Source: Orychophragmus violaceus
Taxonomy: Eukaryota; Streptophyta; Magnoliopsida; Brassicales; Brassicaceae
NCBI GenBank assembly: GCA_030180135.1
Contig: CM058230.1
Coordinates: 13,517,082-13,581,081 of the forward strand
Length of the DNA: 64,000 nucleotides
Direction of reading: 5' to 3'
This document shows, piece by piece, positions 34,827 through 47,238 of the stretch. Under the pieces are notes generated by a model. The model saw nothing but the letters and a program-made list of their open reading frames with translations. It ran no database searches and was not told where the DNA came from. Numbering within the stretch: the stretch's first letter is position 1; each line of letters begins with the position of its first letter. The position numbers and the translations under genes were made by a program.

Positions 34827-36164
34827 TTACTCTAACAAGCCAACCGAGGTTACACATAACCTCAGCTTATCATATGGCACGACCTTTGTTAACATGTCTG
34901 CCGGATTCTTACTTCCTGGGATCTTCTCAAGCACCAACACTTCATCTTCTAAAGCCGATCTGATGAAATGATATCGACGGTGTATGTGCTTCGTCCGAGC
35001 ATGGTAAACTGGATTCTTTGTCAAGTCAATGGCACTCTTACTGTCACAATACAATACACTTTTTCCTTGGTCATGGCCTAGCTCTTCTAGGAATGACTGT
35101 AACCACATCATCTCCTTTGTTGCCTCTGTCACCGCAACATACTCCGCTTCACAGCTTGATAGAGCTACAATCTTCTGCAACTTTGAAACCCAAGAGATTG
35201 CAGTACCACCAAAAGTGTAAACATACCCGGATGTACTCTTTGTACTGTCAATGTCACCTCCATTGTCAGAATCAACATATCCCTGCAATCCAATCTCTGA
35301 CTTCTTGAAACATAACGATAAACTTGGATTTCCCTTCAGATACCTTAAAATCCACTTAACAGCTTCCCGATGTTCCTTTCCAGGATTGCTCATAAACCTG
35401 CTAACGACTCCCACTGCATGTGCAATGTCTGGCCTTGTACATACCATCGCGTACATCAAGCTGTCAATAGCAGAAGCATATGGAACTTTATCCATATATG
35501 CCATCTCGTCTTCAGTCACCGGAGACTGATCTTTGGATAACCGAAAATGACTTTCCAGAGGAGTACTAACTGGCTTTACGTCATCCATATTAAATCTCTT
35601 GAGGACTTTCTTCACATACTCCTCTTGTGATAACTTAAGACCCTCATTGCTTCTACTAATTCTCATCCCAAGAATTTGTTTTGCTTCTCCTAGGTCCTTC
35701 ATCGCAAACTCTTCCGAGAGTTTTGCCTTCAAGTTATTGATCTCTTCCAAATCTACTCCCACTATCAGCATGTCATCAACATACATGAGAAATATCAAGT
35801 AGGACTCTTCAAGCCTCTTGAAATAACAACAGTGGTCAGCTTCACACCTCAAGAAACCAGCCCCTTTTATAAAGCTGTCGAATCTCTTATACCACTGTCT
35901 TGGAGCTTGTTTTAAACCATACAAACTCCGTTTAAGCTTGCACACCAGACTTTCTTTCCCTTTGACTTCAAAGCCTTCTGGTTGCTTCATGTAGATTTCT
36001 TCATCCAAATCACCGTGAAGAAATGCTGTTTTCACATCCATCTGTTGAAGATGTAGATCTTCCTTTGCTACCAGCCCAAGAACAGTTCGGATTGTCACCA
36101 ACTTCACTACAGGAGAAAATATCTCTGTGTAGTCTATGCCTTCTTTTTGTTGGAATCCCTTCAC
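34827..36164 (-). pseudogene. Copia RT and RNase H
   Basis: This 445-codon segment is the C-terminal part of the polyprotein, in frame with upstream sequence but separated by a TAG near 36254. RT landmarks are 'GIDYTEIFSPVVKLVTIR', 'LQQMDVKTAFLHGDLDEEI', 'SLYGLKQAPRQWYKRF' and the catalytic 'LMYVDDMLIV'. RNase H follows with 'GYVDSDNGGD', 'SWVSKLQKIVALSSCEAEY', 'YCDSKSAIDL' and the tail 'NPADMLTKVVP'. Catalytic acidic residues are intact, so this part would be functional if the upstream breaks were absent. Confidence 0.93.
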
Positions 36165-36254
36165 AACAAGCCTTGCTTTATAACGCTTGCTCCCATCATG
36201 TTCTTCTTTTATCCGGTAGACCCACTTGTTGTGTAATGCCTTTTTCTCCCTAGG

Positions 36255-37985
36255 CTATACTTCTAACTCCCACGTGTGATTGGACATCAACGAGTCCATC
36301 TCATCGTTCATTGCAAGCTCCCACTTAATCGATTCATCAACTTTCATTGCCTCTTCATAACATTCAGGTTCGCCTCTATCCGTGAGCAGAATATAGTTGA
36401 GTGATGGAGAAAATCTTACAGGTTTCTTGATGGTTCTAATTGACCGTCGCAACTCTGTGATTGGCGTACGTGGGATCACTTCAGAATCTTCATTCTCATC
36501 TGCCTCACTATTCTTTTCTTGAGAATTTTGCTCTTCTGCTGTTGTTGTATCTTGCTGCAACTCTGGTGCCAGGATCTCTCCCAAATCAACAGCTCTAGAC
36601 TCCATCTTTCCCGAGCTTTCTTTTAGCTTATCCTTGTACAACGCTTCTTCGTTTAACACAACATTCTTGCTGCGGATGATCTTCTGATTTTCTTCATCCC
36701 AAAATCGATAACCGAACTCTGTGTCACCATAACCAATAAAGTAACACCTCTTCGATTTTGCATCAAGTTTACTTCTTGCAGCATCATCAATGTGAACATA
36801 AGCTAAGCAACCAAATATCTTAAGATAAGAAAGGTTTACTTTCTTTCCGCTCCACACTTCTTCAGGGATCTTGAATCCCAACGGAACAGACGGTCCTCTG
36901 TTTATTAAGAAGGCTGCGGTATTGATTGCATCCGCCCAAAACGTCTTAGGCAATCCACAGTGCAGTCTCATGCTCCTTGCACGCTCATTCAAGGTTCTGT
37001 TCATCCTTTCAGCTACTCCATTTTGTTGAGGCGTTCCAGGAATAGTCTTCACCATCTTGATCCCACCATCAGCGCAATATCTTTTAAACTCCTTGCTGAT
37101 GTACTCTCCGCCATTATCAGACCTTAGGCACTTCAACTTGAGATTCGTCTCGATCTCAACCATGGCTTTCCATCTTTTGAAAACCGAAAACACTTCATGC
37201 TTGTTTTTCATGAAGTAAACCCACACTTTTCTTGTGGAGTCATCAATAAAGGTCACATAATAATATGAACCTCCTAACGATGCAACAGGAGCGGGTTCCC
37301 ACACATCAGTGTGCACCAACTCCAACTTCTCAGGTTTGGGCTCTCTTCCATCTTTTGAGAAACTAACCCGTTTCTGCTTTCCAAAGATACAACTTTCACA
37401 CATCTGATGATCCACCGTCTTCAAATCTGGAAGCACGCCATTTGCCGCCAAAAGTTTCAATCCTTTCTCACTCATGTGCCCCAACCTACAATGCCACAAC
37501 TTAGTCTTTTTGGCATTCTCGACAATCGCAACAGTATCTTCATGACTCATCGTCATATAAAGAGTGCCTCTTTTATGACCTCTAGCAACCACCATGGAAC
37601 CTTTCTTCACACTCCATGCTCCAATACCAAAATTGACATCGTGCCCTGCATCATCAAGTTGACCTACTGAGATAAGATTTCTCATCAATTTTGGCACATG
37701 CCTAACCTTTGCGATCTTCCATACACGACCATCTGACATCTTCAAGTTGATATCTCCAATACCAACTATGTCCAAAGGTAAACCATAAGCTAGATATACC
37801 TTCCCATAATTTCCAGCAACATAGTTCTCCATTATGTTGTGGTGTGGTGTCGTGTGAAATGATGCTCCAGAGTCTAAAACCCAAGACTCGATCAGGCTAT
37901 CAACATAGGAGATCGACGCTTCATTGGTGTTTACAGCCGCATCATGAGCGTCACCTTTTCTTGGAGAATCAACAGATACTACCAA
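36255..37985 (-). pseudogene. Copia protease and integrase
   Basis: The segment begins just after the zinc knuckle. The protease motif 'SWVLDSGASFHTT' lies near residue 38, the GAG-pre-integrase 'LWHCRLGHMSEKGL' with the HHCC partner 'CESCIFGKQKRV' near residues 165-205, and the integrase core follows. The three catalytic acidic residues appear in 'LVHTDVWEP', 'LRSDNGGEY' and 'NGVAERMN'. A DUF-like linker of acidic Ser/Glu-rich sequence leads towards RT and is closed by TAG ('WELEV' then stop). Domains are complete. Confidence 0.93.
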
Positions 37986-38093
37986 TGCATCACCAATCTC
38001 ATGTGTGACTGCATTGGCTCCGGCTCCCTTGTTGCCTTCCTTCTTTGAAATTGCCCAGCAATTCTTTCTTATGTGGCCCGTCTTTCCACAGTT

Positions 38094-38804
38094 CTAACAT
38101 TCAGCAGGCTGCTTGAATTTGGACTGGCTTCTTCCATTTCTTGACTTCGCCCTGCCATGGTTCCGGTTGTTTCTGTCTTGGCTCATGCCTCTGTTTTCCA
38201 AGTTGAAAGCAGAGTTCGTTGAAGCTTCACTTGAGTCGATCCTACGAACTTCTTCAGAAAGGATACGATCTCGAACATCATTAAACTTAAGTTTATGATT
38301 TCCCACAGAATTACTAACCGCTGCCCTCATTGGCTCCCAACTATTTGGCAGAGATGCCAACAAAATTAATGCCCGCACTTCATCTTCAAACTCGATTTCA
38401 ACGGACGATAATTGGTTGACAATCGTGTTGAATTCATTCACGTGTGCTGCAACGTGGCTACCTTCTTCCATCTTTAAATGAAAAAGTTTCTTCATGAGAA
38501 ATACCTTGTTATTTGCAGAAGGTTTCTCATACATGTCCGAGAGAACTTTCATGAGCCCTTCCGTGGTCTTCTCCTTCGCAACGTTGTGAGCGACATTCTT
38601 CGATAGTGTTAACCTTATAACACCAAGAACTTGTCTGTCAAGGAGCTCCCACTCATCCTGATCCATCTTCTCAGGCTTCTTGCTCAGTGGTTGATGAAGC
38701 TTTCTTCCGTACAGATAATCTTCAATTTGCATTCTCCAGAATGCATAATCTGTACCGTCAAATTTCCCGATACCGTGCGCCGAACCATCTTCGCCTCCCA
38801 TCAT
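38094..38804 (-). pseudogene. Copia gag
   Basis: It starts at the ATG at 38802-38804. The UBN2 gag core is clear ('KFDGTDYAFWRMQIEDYLYG', 'LSDMYEKPSANNKVFLMKKL', 'VNEFNTIVNQLSSVEIEFEDE'), followed by a basic Asn/Arg-rich tail. The frame ends at a TAG inside the CCHC zinc knuckle: the first Cys is followed by the stop, and the remaining 'NCGKTGHIRKNC' is encoded in the same frame just downstream (about 38050-38090). One nonsense substitution therefore separates gag from protease. Confidence 0.9.
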
Positions 38805-38951
38805 TTCCGATTAATTTTTTGCGAACCTCCGTGTAATAAAACACCTTTGTCGACAAACCGATGTTTCCGACAAAATTTCACTATTCACGAATACACTATT
38901 CACGTGAATAGTAACCCGCAAAAAACTTGACCGAGATTACCGCAACCCCGG

Positions 38952-38963
38952 GCTCTGATACCA
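38952..38963 (-). other. Primer binding site (initiator tRNA-Met type)
   Basis: The minus strand reads TGGTATCAGAGC, two bases inside the 5' LTR border at 38966. Confidence 0.92.
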
Positions 38964-38965
38964 GT

Positions 38966-39411
38966 TGTTAGGAGATAAACTCGAATTTTCTCGAAAACTA
39001 GAAATATGAGACCGAAGAAAATGCACACAGATTTGTTAACGGAGTTCGGCCAATCGTGCCTACGTCTCCGGACCTGCTACAGATCTTTATATTAATCACC
39101 GGGAAATTACAACTCTCTCAACTCACACCCAAAATCCGAATACACTCACCCGGACCTGCTAAATTTTCTTACAAAGAAAAATCTCTCTTTTTTTTTCTTC
39201 TTCTCTCTTTCTCTCTTCTTGTTCTTCTTTGTTTTGGGATAATATAGAATGAAGAGATGCAACATCTATTTATAGGGGAAGCTGAAGTTGCGTGAGTTGA
39301 AATTGTTGACAAAAGCAAGCCAACATCTTTTGACTTTCTCACCTCCCCATGTCCATATACTTTTCACCTATCCCACCGTCCATCCTTACGTAAGTGATTA
39401 CGTAACCAACA
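38966..39411 (-). repeat. 5' LTR (transcriptional sense minus) of the Copia
   Basis: It pairs with 34310-34756. Near 39146 it has 'cacccggacctgct' where the other LTR has 'caagaaaattatgct'. The extra 'ccggacctgct' duplicates a phrase found about 75 bp upstream in the same LTR. Confidence 0.9.
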
Positions 39412-40434
39412 TATATGATGTCCGATACGAAACTAAAAATTGAGCCCCTAAATAATATAAATCAAAACATTAAATTCTTTTTATAATACAAGTTAACCTA
39501 ATAACTAATATTAAATTTCTTTGATTATTATTTTTTCATGTATTTCTTTTTGTCAAAAAAGAATTTTTTACGTATCCTTTTTTTAGTTAACTATCTCTTT
39601 GTATTTCCTTTGTGAGATTTTGTGGAAAAAATATATTATTAATATTTTGTAATTAAATTTAGATTTGTAGTAAGAAGTTGCAATGATAATTAATTTCCAT
39701 TATAACAAATAGAAATCTAAATAAAATGGGCTCTAATTTTTTTCCGAAATTTTGGGGCCCTACACCAATGTTTGTTAGGTTTTGGTCCAAGACCGGGCCT
39801 GGATAAGAGTATTAGAGATTTGACTCTATCGAATCTAACCTAACACGAAGATATTCACAATTGTCAAGAAGATTATATTTGATTAGAAATCATTCAAATT
39901 CCAGAAATTATTCAGAACTTGCGAATGACTTGATGATTTACTTTGCAGCCTCTCTTATCTCGGCTGTGTTATTGCGCCAGCCAAACACGGAGTTGGGTTT
40001 TGACTGTTACTTTGTCTTTCATGTGCTAGTGTAAAGATCAAACAAACAATGACTATGCAAATAGATGTCGTCACCAATTTCGATTTTTAGAATGATAAAT
40101 TCATGTTGACAAAAAGTATTGCTACGTGATTCGTATTTTGTGTTTACGTTTCTTTCTTGATTGTAGATTTGTTTCTTAAAGAGATTTTCTATGATGTCAG
40201 TTTTTTTTTTGATAAGCTTAATGTTGAAAAAGATTATTGATGAACGTGTTATGTGAACAACTCACGCTCTCTCTCTCTCTCAAGTTCTCAACCACACTCC
40301 CACGGTTTCATGACTCTTGTGGGCTCGTTAAACATTAAGACTCTCGTGGACTATCTAGAAATTATATGAGCCCAATTGTGAGCCTAGTTCCTTGAAACTT
40401 TAGTCCATTGATACAAAAACTATGAAAATGGTTC
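39412..40434. other. Intergenic DNA with a hAT-like MITE end and an LTR-like relic
   Basis: The 39412-39805 part has 'gggctctaatttttt...gaaattttggggccct' and ends with 'ttggtccaagaccgggcctg', typical of the end of a plant hAT-derived element; its other end is unclear. The stretch 39806-39870 ('gtattagagatttgactctatcgaatctaacctaa') resembles 25687-25745 of the Copia relic LTR. The rest is AT-rich with a short (CT)n at about 40267. Confidence 0.4.
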
Positions 40435-43400
40435 AGACTCTTTCCATGCTCAATTGGACTATCTAGGGATGTGGGCATCGGATCATCGTCCCATCAGACT
40501 TTCATTTGCACGGGAAAATGAAGAACATGGGAGATGGCGCTTCTATTTTGATAAAAGAATGACATCTCGGCCGGACTTTGAAGAGGTTGTACGGAGAGGC
40601 TGGGAACGCGAGAGTAATGCTGGAGTTTTTGTTATGGATCACATCGAAAACTGCTGTCGGGAACTAGCGAGATGGAAGAAGACATCAGATTTTAATTCCA
40701 AGGATAAGATTCAGAAACTACACAATGCATGGAGAGAGAAATTGCAACCAAGTTCCCAGATAAAACCAGAATGAAATTCATGCGTCAAGAATTGGCAGTA
40801 GCATATCGAGTAGAAGAAGCCTTTTGGCTTCAAAAGAGCTAGGAACAATGGCTCATAGAAGGCGATCATAATACTCCTTTCTTTCATAACTGTGTCAAAT
40901 GACGGAAGATAAAAAACAGAGTATTAAGGTTGGTGGATGACTCAGGAATGGAACACTTCTCAGAAGGAGCAAAAGGTCAGATCGTTGTCGAGTATTTCCG
41001 CGACTTGTTCATGAGTACAAACCCGGTTGATCTTGAAACCTTGTTCCTCAACCTCCAACCTAGAGTAACGAGCGACATGAATCTGAGCCTCACAGCACCT
41101 GTATCACGAGAAGAAATTAAGAAAGCTGCATTTGCGGTAAAAAGTAGTTGTGCGCCAGGTGAGGACGGGTTAACAGGCCGGTTCTATCAATAATCGTGGA
41201 ATATAGTTGGCCCGGCTCTAGTATCTGAAACTCAGGGTTTCTTCAACTCAGCGGTTATCCCCCCTGGCTGGAACCATACTCACATCATCTTATTACCGAA
41301 GGTGGTAAATCCTACATGCATGGTTAATATGAGACCGATCCGCCTTTGCTCTGTCCAATACGAGATAATATCTAAGATCCTTTGTGAGCGCTTGAAAAAG
41401 TTTCTGCCGGAAATAATATCAGATACACAAGGCGCTTTTGTGCCAGGACGCTTTATATCCGATAATATTCTGATCGCTCATGAGATGGTACACGGTTTGC
41501 GCACCAACGATAAAGTCTCTGGAAGGCACATGGCAATAAAAACAGATATTTCTAAGGCATATGACCGTGTGGAATGGGCCTTTCTTGAAACTCTTTTGGA
41601 AAGGTTGGGCTTTGACCGGGTTTGGGTACGATGGATAATGGGCTGCGTTACATCAGTCTCATACTCCGTGCTTCTCAACGGTCGATCGCATGGTTTAATT
41701 AGACCAGAACGCGGAATCCGACAAGGGGACCCCCTATCCCCTTTTTTGTTCATACTAGCAGCTGAAGCTCTTGTCAATTGTCTAAACAACGCTGAGCAGG
41801 ACGGTGACTTAAATGGTATCAGGCTCAGTTTGCAGGGCCTTCTGTCCACCACCTTCTCTTTGCTGATGATAGTCTTCTCATGTGTCAAGCGTCTGAAAAA
41901 GAAGCCTCATCAATAGTTAACTGTCTGAAGTTGTATGGTGACGCATCCGGACAAATGATAAACCCTGCTAAATCATCGATTATTTTTGGCTCGAAGGTTC
42001 CTGATTCGACTAAAGAGATGGTTAAATTAGCTTTGGATATCAACAAAGAAGGAGGTGAAGGAACTTATCTAGGCATTCCCGAATGTTTTAGTCAATCCAA
42101 GAGAAAACTCCTGAGCTTTATCCAAGAAAAATTACAAGGTCGAGTGAATGGTTGGTTTGCAAAAGCTCTTTCACAAGGGGGCAGAGAAGTTCTTATCAAA
42201 GCAATTGGATTAGCAATGCCAATTTACGCTATGTCCTGTTTCAAGATTCCTAAAGATGTTTGTGGCAAAATAACAAGTGTCCTAACCCAATTCTGGTGGA
42301 GTAGCGGTAATTTTCGTAAAAAATTTCCATGGGTAGCTTGGAAGAAACTATGCAAGGCGAAGGAAGTTGGGGGGATGGGTTTTCTTGATATCGAAAGTTT
42401 TAATCAGGCTTTACTTGGAAAACAAGCTTTCCGCATATGGAGTCAACCGGATTCTTTACTTTCACAGATTCTGAAGCATCGCTACTTCAAACGCGGATCA
42501 TTTCTGGATACCAAAATCGGGTCAAGACCCTCCTATGCTTGGCGAAGCATTATCCATGGTCGTGAATTGTTTTTGAGTGGCCTGGTTAAGAGTATTGGTG
42601 ATGGTCTGTCGACCAATGTTTGGTCGGAGAACTGGCTGATTGATACTATACCAAGATCACCCGTATATAACCCAAACTCTATCCCGGATCTTACGTTGAA
42701 AGTAGCAGACCTTATTGATCCAACAAGTGGACTGTGTAATGTCGCGCTCATAAGAAGTATCTTCAAAGATGACGATGCAGCTCGTATTCTCGCTATTCAA
42801 CGTCAAAGGAACTCATCTGATAGATTGGTTTGGGGGATTCGAGAAAAATGGCCAGTATTCCCTAGAAGCGGATATAAACTTCTAGCTGCTACCCGTGAAT
42901 TATCACAGCCAAATAGCCAGTCCATATCTCCATTAGAATCTGCATTGTGGAAGAAAGTTTGGAAAGTCAAAGCTCCTTCTAAACTAAAACATTTCTTATG
43001 GCGTTCTCTGTCCGGTGCCTTGGCAGTTAAAGAAAGATTAGCATCGCGAAGATTAGTATCGGATACAACTTGTGGGCTATGTGGAGCAAGTTCTGAAACA
43101 ATAAATCATGTTCTCTTCCAATGCAATCTAGCAAAAGAAATCTGGATGTTGTCGGGTTTGCCTCTGCCACCCCAAGGTTTTTCTGTTTCCTCCATCTTTC
43201 TTAACATCCATTATCTTATCCAGTGTAGCACCAAAGTGTCTCTCCCTGAAGTGAAGCGTCGATCATTTCCCTGGCTTTTATGGCAAGTATGGAAATCAAG
43301 AAATGCATTCATCTTTGAGAAAACACGGCTGGTCCCTTCCGCTATCTTATCTAAAGCGTTACAAAATGCAGAGACATGGCTCACACTTAATAATGTCGGC

Positions 43401-43571
43401 GACCAGCATTCAGTAGGCCAAGGTATGACTTTCAACTCACCTGCGATCTGGTCCCGACCTGGAATTGTGCGCTTAAATGTAACGTCGGAGCAGATTGGTC
43501 AAGCTTGCAAAAATCAAGTGGTGCGGCGTGGATCACTAGAGATCACCAAGGTAAAGCCCTATTCCATAGTA
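40435..43571 (+). pseudogene. LINE ORF2: endonuclease end, RT, zf-RVT, start of RNase H
   Basis: After 'LDYLGMWASDHRPIRLSF' the frame is broken near 40750, 40842 (TAG), 40900 (TGA) and 41190 (TAA). RT landmarks follow: 'MRPIRLCSVQYEIISKIL', 'AFVPGRFISDNILIAHEM', 'KTDISKAYDRVEW' and 'GIRQGDPLSPFLF'. A frameshift near 41840 precedes the catalytic block, whose FADD form is encoded just before 41880. The long frame 41880-43574 contains the RT thumb ('EGTYLGIPECF', 'RPSYAWRSI'), zf-RVT ('CGLCGASSETINHVLFQC') and the first RNase H strand, cut by the Copia insertion. The protein is non-functional. Confidence 0.9.
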
Positions 43572-44075
43572 TGAAAGCTCAAGATTCTGTTGGACTATGG
43601 AGCGTGATGCACAAGGTGAAGTGGATGATACAAGACCTTACGTGGTGCACAAGTAAGCTATCGCCAGCTGGAGTTGTAAGATATGGAAATATTCTATATT
43701 GTGAGAATATAGAATATCGGCGAGATTTGGAAGATCTAAAGTGTTGAGATATTCTACGGAAGATGTCAAGTATAAAAAGGAGATTTGAAGGAAGATTTAG
43801 GTTAGCCGTTTTGCCGCAGAAAAGGGGTTGTGAGATAACTCAGAGAGTTCCGTGTGTAACACTGGTGAGAGAACAAAAGAGAGAAGTGCAACTATCGTTG
43901 TACGGTAAGGTTGGGTAGATTAGGATTTGGTCAGTAGTGTTTCACTGTTGTGAAGACACGTCAAGCTGATTGAACATGATTAAACGTGTAATCTGTTCAA
44001 GTGAATTCTAATAAAGTTGTGTTTTGAGTTTACAATTGAGTTGAATTCTTGATATCCATATCCGTAGTTATTTCA
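43572..44075 (+). repeat. 5' LTR of the Sirevirus-like Copia
   Basis: The right border is set by the primer site; the left by the interrupted RNase H frame of the LINE. A TATAAAAAG box lies near 43771. Confidence 0.93.
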
Positions 44076-44077
44076 TT

Positions 44078-44089
44078 TGGTATCAGAGC
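44078..44089 (+). other. Primer binding site (initiator tRNA-Met type)
   Basis: TGGTATCAGAGC, two bases after the 5' LTR. Confidence 0.93.
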
Positions 44090-44127
44090 GGGCAATCTAA
44101 GTTACAGGTTGAGATCTTGGAGCGGGT

Positions 44128-47100
44128 ATGGAGACAAAAGAACTCATGGCAGTCTTGAAACCTATCATGCTTGATGAGCACAACTTCGGTCACTGGAAGG
44201 TCAGGATGAGGCACATCATTCGTTCCATTGATGAGATGGCTTGGTATGCGGTTGTGAATGGTTGGGAAGAACCTCTGGAAATTCTAGAAGACAAATCAAA
44301 AGTTCCCAAGCCATTAGAAAAATGGACAGAAGAAGAAAAGAAAGCTTCAAAGTACAACTCAAGAGCAATCTCAACGATCATGTCAGCTGTTGACATCGAA
44401 CAGTTCAAAATAATACAGGGCTGTGAATCAGCCAAGGAAGCGTGGGATACTCTGGTAAATCACTTTGAAGGAGATACGAGTGTTAAAAGGACTCGGCTGG
44501 ATTTCTTAGCTGCACAATTTGAGAACCTCAAGATGGACGAGAATGAAACAATTGGAAGTTTTACTTCAAAGCTGAGCACCATTGCCAATGAAGCAACTGT
44601 ACTAGGAAAAAAGTACAATGAAAAGAAACTGGTGAAGAAACTTATTAGATGTCTTCCATCCAAGTTCTCGGCACAGAAAGCAATTCTACAATGTTCCATG
44701 AACACTGATGAGATGAGATTCGACAAATTAGTAGGGATGTTGAAGTCTCAGGAAATGGAGGTGACAGGAGATCAAACCAAAGACAATCATGGGATTGCTT
44801 TCAATGCTCATCACGAAGATGAGAGGATCAAGAAACTTGAAGAGAATGTGGGGCTAATAGCTAAGAACTTCAGTAAGATGATCAAGAGGATTGAAAAAGG
44901 CCAGAATAAAAGTTTTAATCGGTTCCAGAAAGTTGATTCAGACAGAAATACAAGTCGGGGGGTCAGAATAGATAGTGACAGAATGTCAAGAAAGAAAGAG
45001 ATGCAATGTCATGAGTGTGAAGGATTTGGACACTTCAGGAATGAATGTCCATTGGTTAAGAGAAAGGAACTCAAATGTGGTGAATGTAGAGGTTTTGGTC
45101 ACATAAAAGCTGAATGTCCAAGTGTTACAAAAGGAAAAGACAAATCCTATCTGTGCTTCAGTGACACCGATTCTGAAGAAGAGGACAGTGATGGAGGAGA
45201 CATGTTGAACTTTGTGGCATTCGTATCTCAAGAAAATCAGAAGGAGATTGTCACGGATAGTGACTCAGATGAAGAGATTGATGTTGAGAAAGAGTATCGA
45301 GCTCTATACGAGAACTGGACTAAATTAAGTCTGGAAAATCTTCAATTTCTCAAGGAAAAGGCAATGCTAAAAGCACAAGTTAACATTCTGCAAATGGAAC
45401 AAACTGCACCGGGACAGAAACTGCCTGATATCGTTGAAGTTAGTGAAAAAGAGGATCAACTTGAACAAGAGCTTGCAAGAGAGAGAGAAAGAAACAAGGC
45501 ATTGGAAGATAAAGTTGCTAGAATGCAAGCGGCTTTCTCTCAAGAGCAAGATAAAACAAGAGGTTTAGAACAGAGTTTGACTGAAAATCACAAAAAGATT
45601 CGGATGTTGAATAAAGGGACAGACAGTTTGGATCAAATCCTTGCAATGGGACAACCACCCAAAGTCAACTGGGGACTTGGATACTCAGGAGGAGCTGAAT
45701 CTAGCTTGACTGGTGGGAAAATTAACTTTGTACCTGCTGCACAAACGAACACCAAACCTAATGAGCTTAAGCTCAAGAAAACCGTGGTAAGAACTGAAGG
45801 AAACAGAGGTCAAAGGAACTGTTTTGTCTGTGGGAAGGCTGGTCATAAAAAGGCTACTTGCTGGGATTTTTGGAGTCGGATAAACAGAGCTTGGAGAGCT
45901 GGAAAATGCTACACGGAAATAAAGAAGTTTGGTATGGTCTGGATAGCTAAGACAGATTTGTACTTAGATCACACAACGAAACAAATGGATGCTCCAGCTA
46001 CTACTGATCTTGTCTGTAATTTCTCCATGATAAGCAATGTTGCATATACTTCAGTCAATAACGAACATGAAGAGTCTTGGTACTTTGACAGCGGTTGCTC
46101 AAGACATATGACTAGAAGTGATGGATTGCTTGATGAAATTTCACTAGTTAAGGGAGGAAATGTGACATTTGGTGATGGTGGTCAAGGGAAGATAGCTGCT
46201 GTAGGGAAGATGTACTCAGATGGAAAACCCCAACTAGAGAATGTCTACTTGGTAAAAGGATTGAAAGCAAATCTGATCAGTATTTCTCAGTTGTGTGATG
46301 AAGGGTTAACTGTATTGTTCACCAAGATTGATTGTCAAGCAATAGATGAGAAGGGAAATGTCATCCTTATGGGAGTAAAGTCTGGAAATAATTGCTACAT
46401 GTGGGAAGCAACTCATAAGTGTTTGAATGCAATGGAATCTCAACTGGATATATGGCACAAGAAACTTGGACACATGAGTATGAATGGTCTTACTCGACTT
46501 GTTAGTGCAGGAGTAGTCCGAGGAGTTCCGAAATTGGAAGCTTCCACTAGCACCGTGTGCAAGGCATGTTGTCAAGGCAAACAAGTGAAGGTACAACACA
46601 GACAGCTTTCTGAAATCAGATCTAAGAGAATCCTGGAACTTATTCACATTGATTTAATGGGGCCTGTCAATCTAGAGAGCATTACAGGAAAGAAGTATAT
46701 ATTTGTACTTGTTGATGATTTTTCCAGATTCACTTGGGTGAGATTCCTACGAGAAAAATCAGAAGCTGCTGACAGTTTCAAGATTCTAGCGTTGGAGCTT
46801 AAGAATGAGAAAGGTGGTATAATTCAGATCAGAAGTGACCATGGAGGAGAGTTTCAAAATGAAAACTTTAAGAAGTTCTGTGAATCTCAAGGGATACGCC
46901 ATCAATTCTCAGCTCCCAGAACCCCTCAACAAAATGGAGTAGGGGAACGGAAGAATATAACTTTACAAGAAATGGCAAGGGCAATGCTACATGGAAATCA
47001 AATAGCTCCAAGATTCTGGGCAGAAGCAGTCAGCACAGCTTGCTATATCATTAACAGAGTTTATGTCAAGCCTGGAACCAAAACAACTCCATATGAAATC

Positions 47101-47238
47101 TGGAAGGGGAAAACACCTAACTTGAGCTACTTCCATGTATTTGGTTGCATATGCTACATACTAAACGACAAGGATCAACTTGGCAAATTTGATTCTAAGA
47201 GCGATGAGGGAATTTTTCTAGGCTATTGCAAACAATAG
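44128..47238 (+). pseudogene. Sirevirus-like gag-protease-integrase
   Basis: The ATG at 44128 follows the leader. The order is: UBN2/DUF4219 gag core (about residues 15-220); two adjacent CCHC knuckles starting at Cys294 (CHECEGFGHFRNEC) and Cys317 (CGECRGFGHIKAEC); an acidic stretch and a Glu/Lys-rich coiled-coil-like region (about 380-510); a third knuckle at Cys565 (CFVCGKAGHKKATC); protease with Asp654 in 'YFDSGCSRHMT'; GAG-pre-integrase ('WHKKLGHMSMNGL'); and integrase with acidic residues in 'IHIDLMGP', 'RSDHGGEF' and 'NGVGERKN'. The frame ends at a TAG created by an extra T near 47225, and the next frame continues the polyprotein. It would encode the virus-like particle and integration machinery. 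Confidence 0.92.

Larger units (their letters stand above)
34310..39411 (-). mobile_element. Full-length Ty1/Copia element (Tork/Tnt1-like), minus strand
   Basis: The LTRs are 34310-34756 and 38966-39411 (447 and 446 bp), TGTTAG...ACCAACA. Flanks TATAA and TATAT match at four of five positions. The primer site is beside the right LTR and the purine tract beside the left LTR, so transcription ran on the minus strand. All Copia domains are present in the order gag, protease, integrase, RT, RNase H. Two nonsense codons break the polyprotein. LTR divergence is a few per cent outside one replaced block, so it is older than the Athila-like neighbour. Confidence 0.93.

Noticed and set aside
34766..38930. 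Plus-strand ORFs within the minus-strand Copia
   Set aside because: Shadows of gag-pol; no independent start context or domain.
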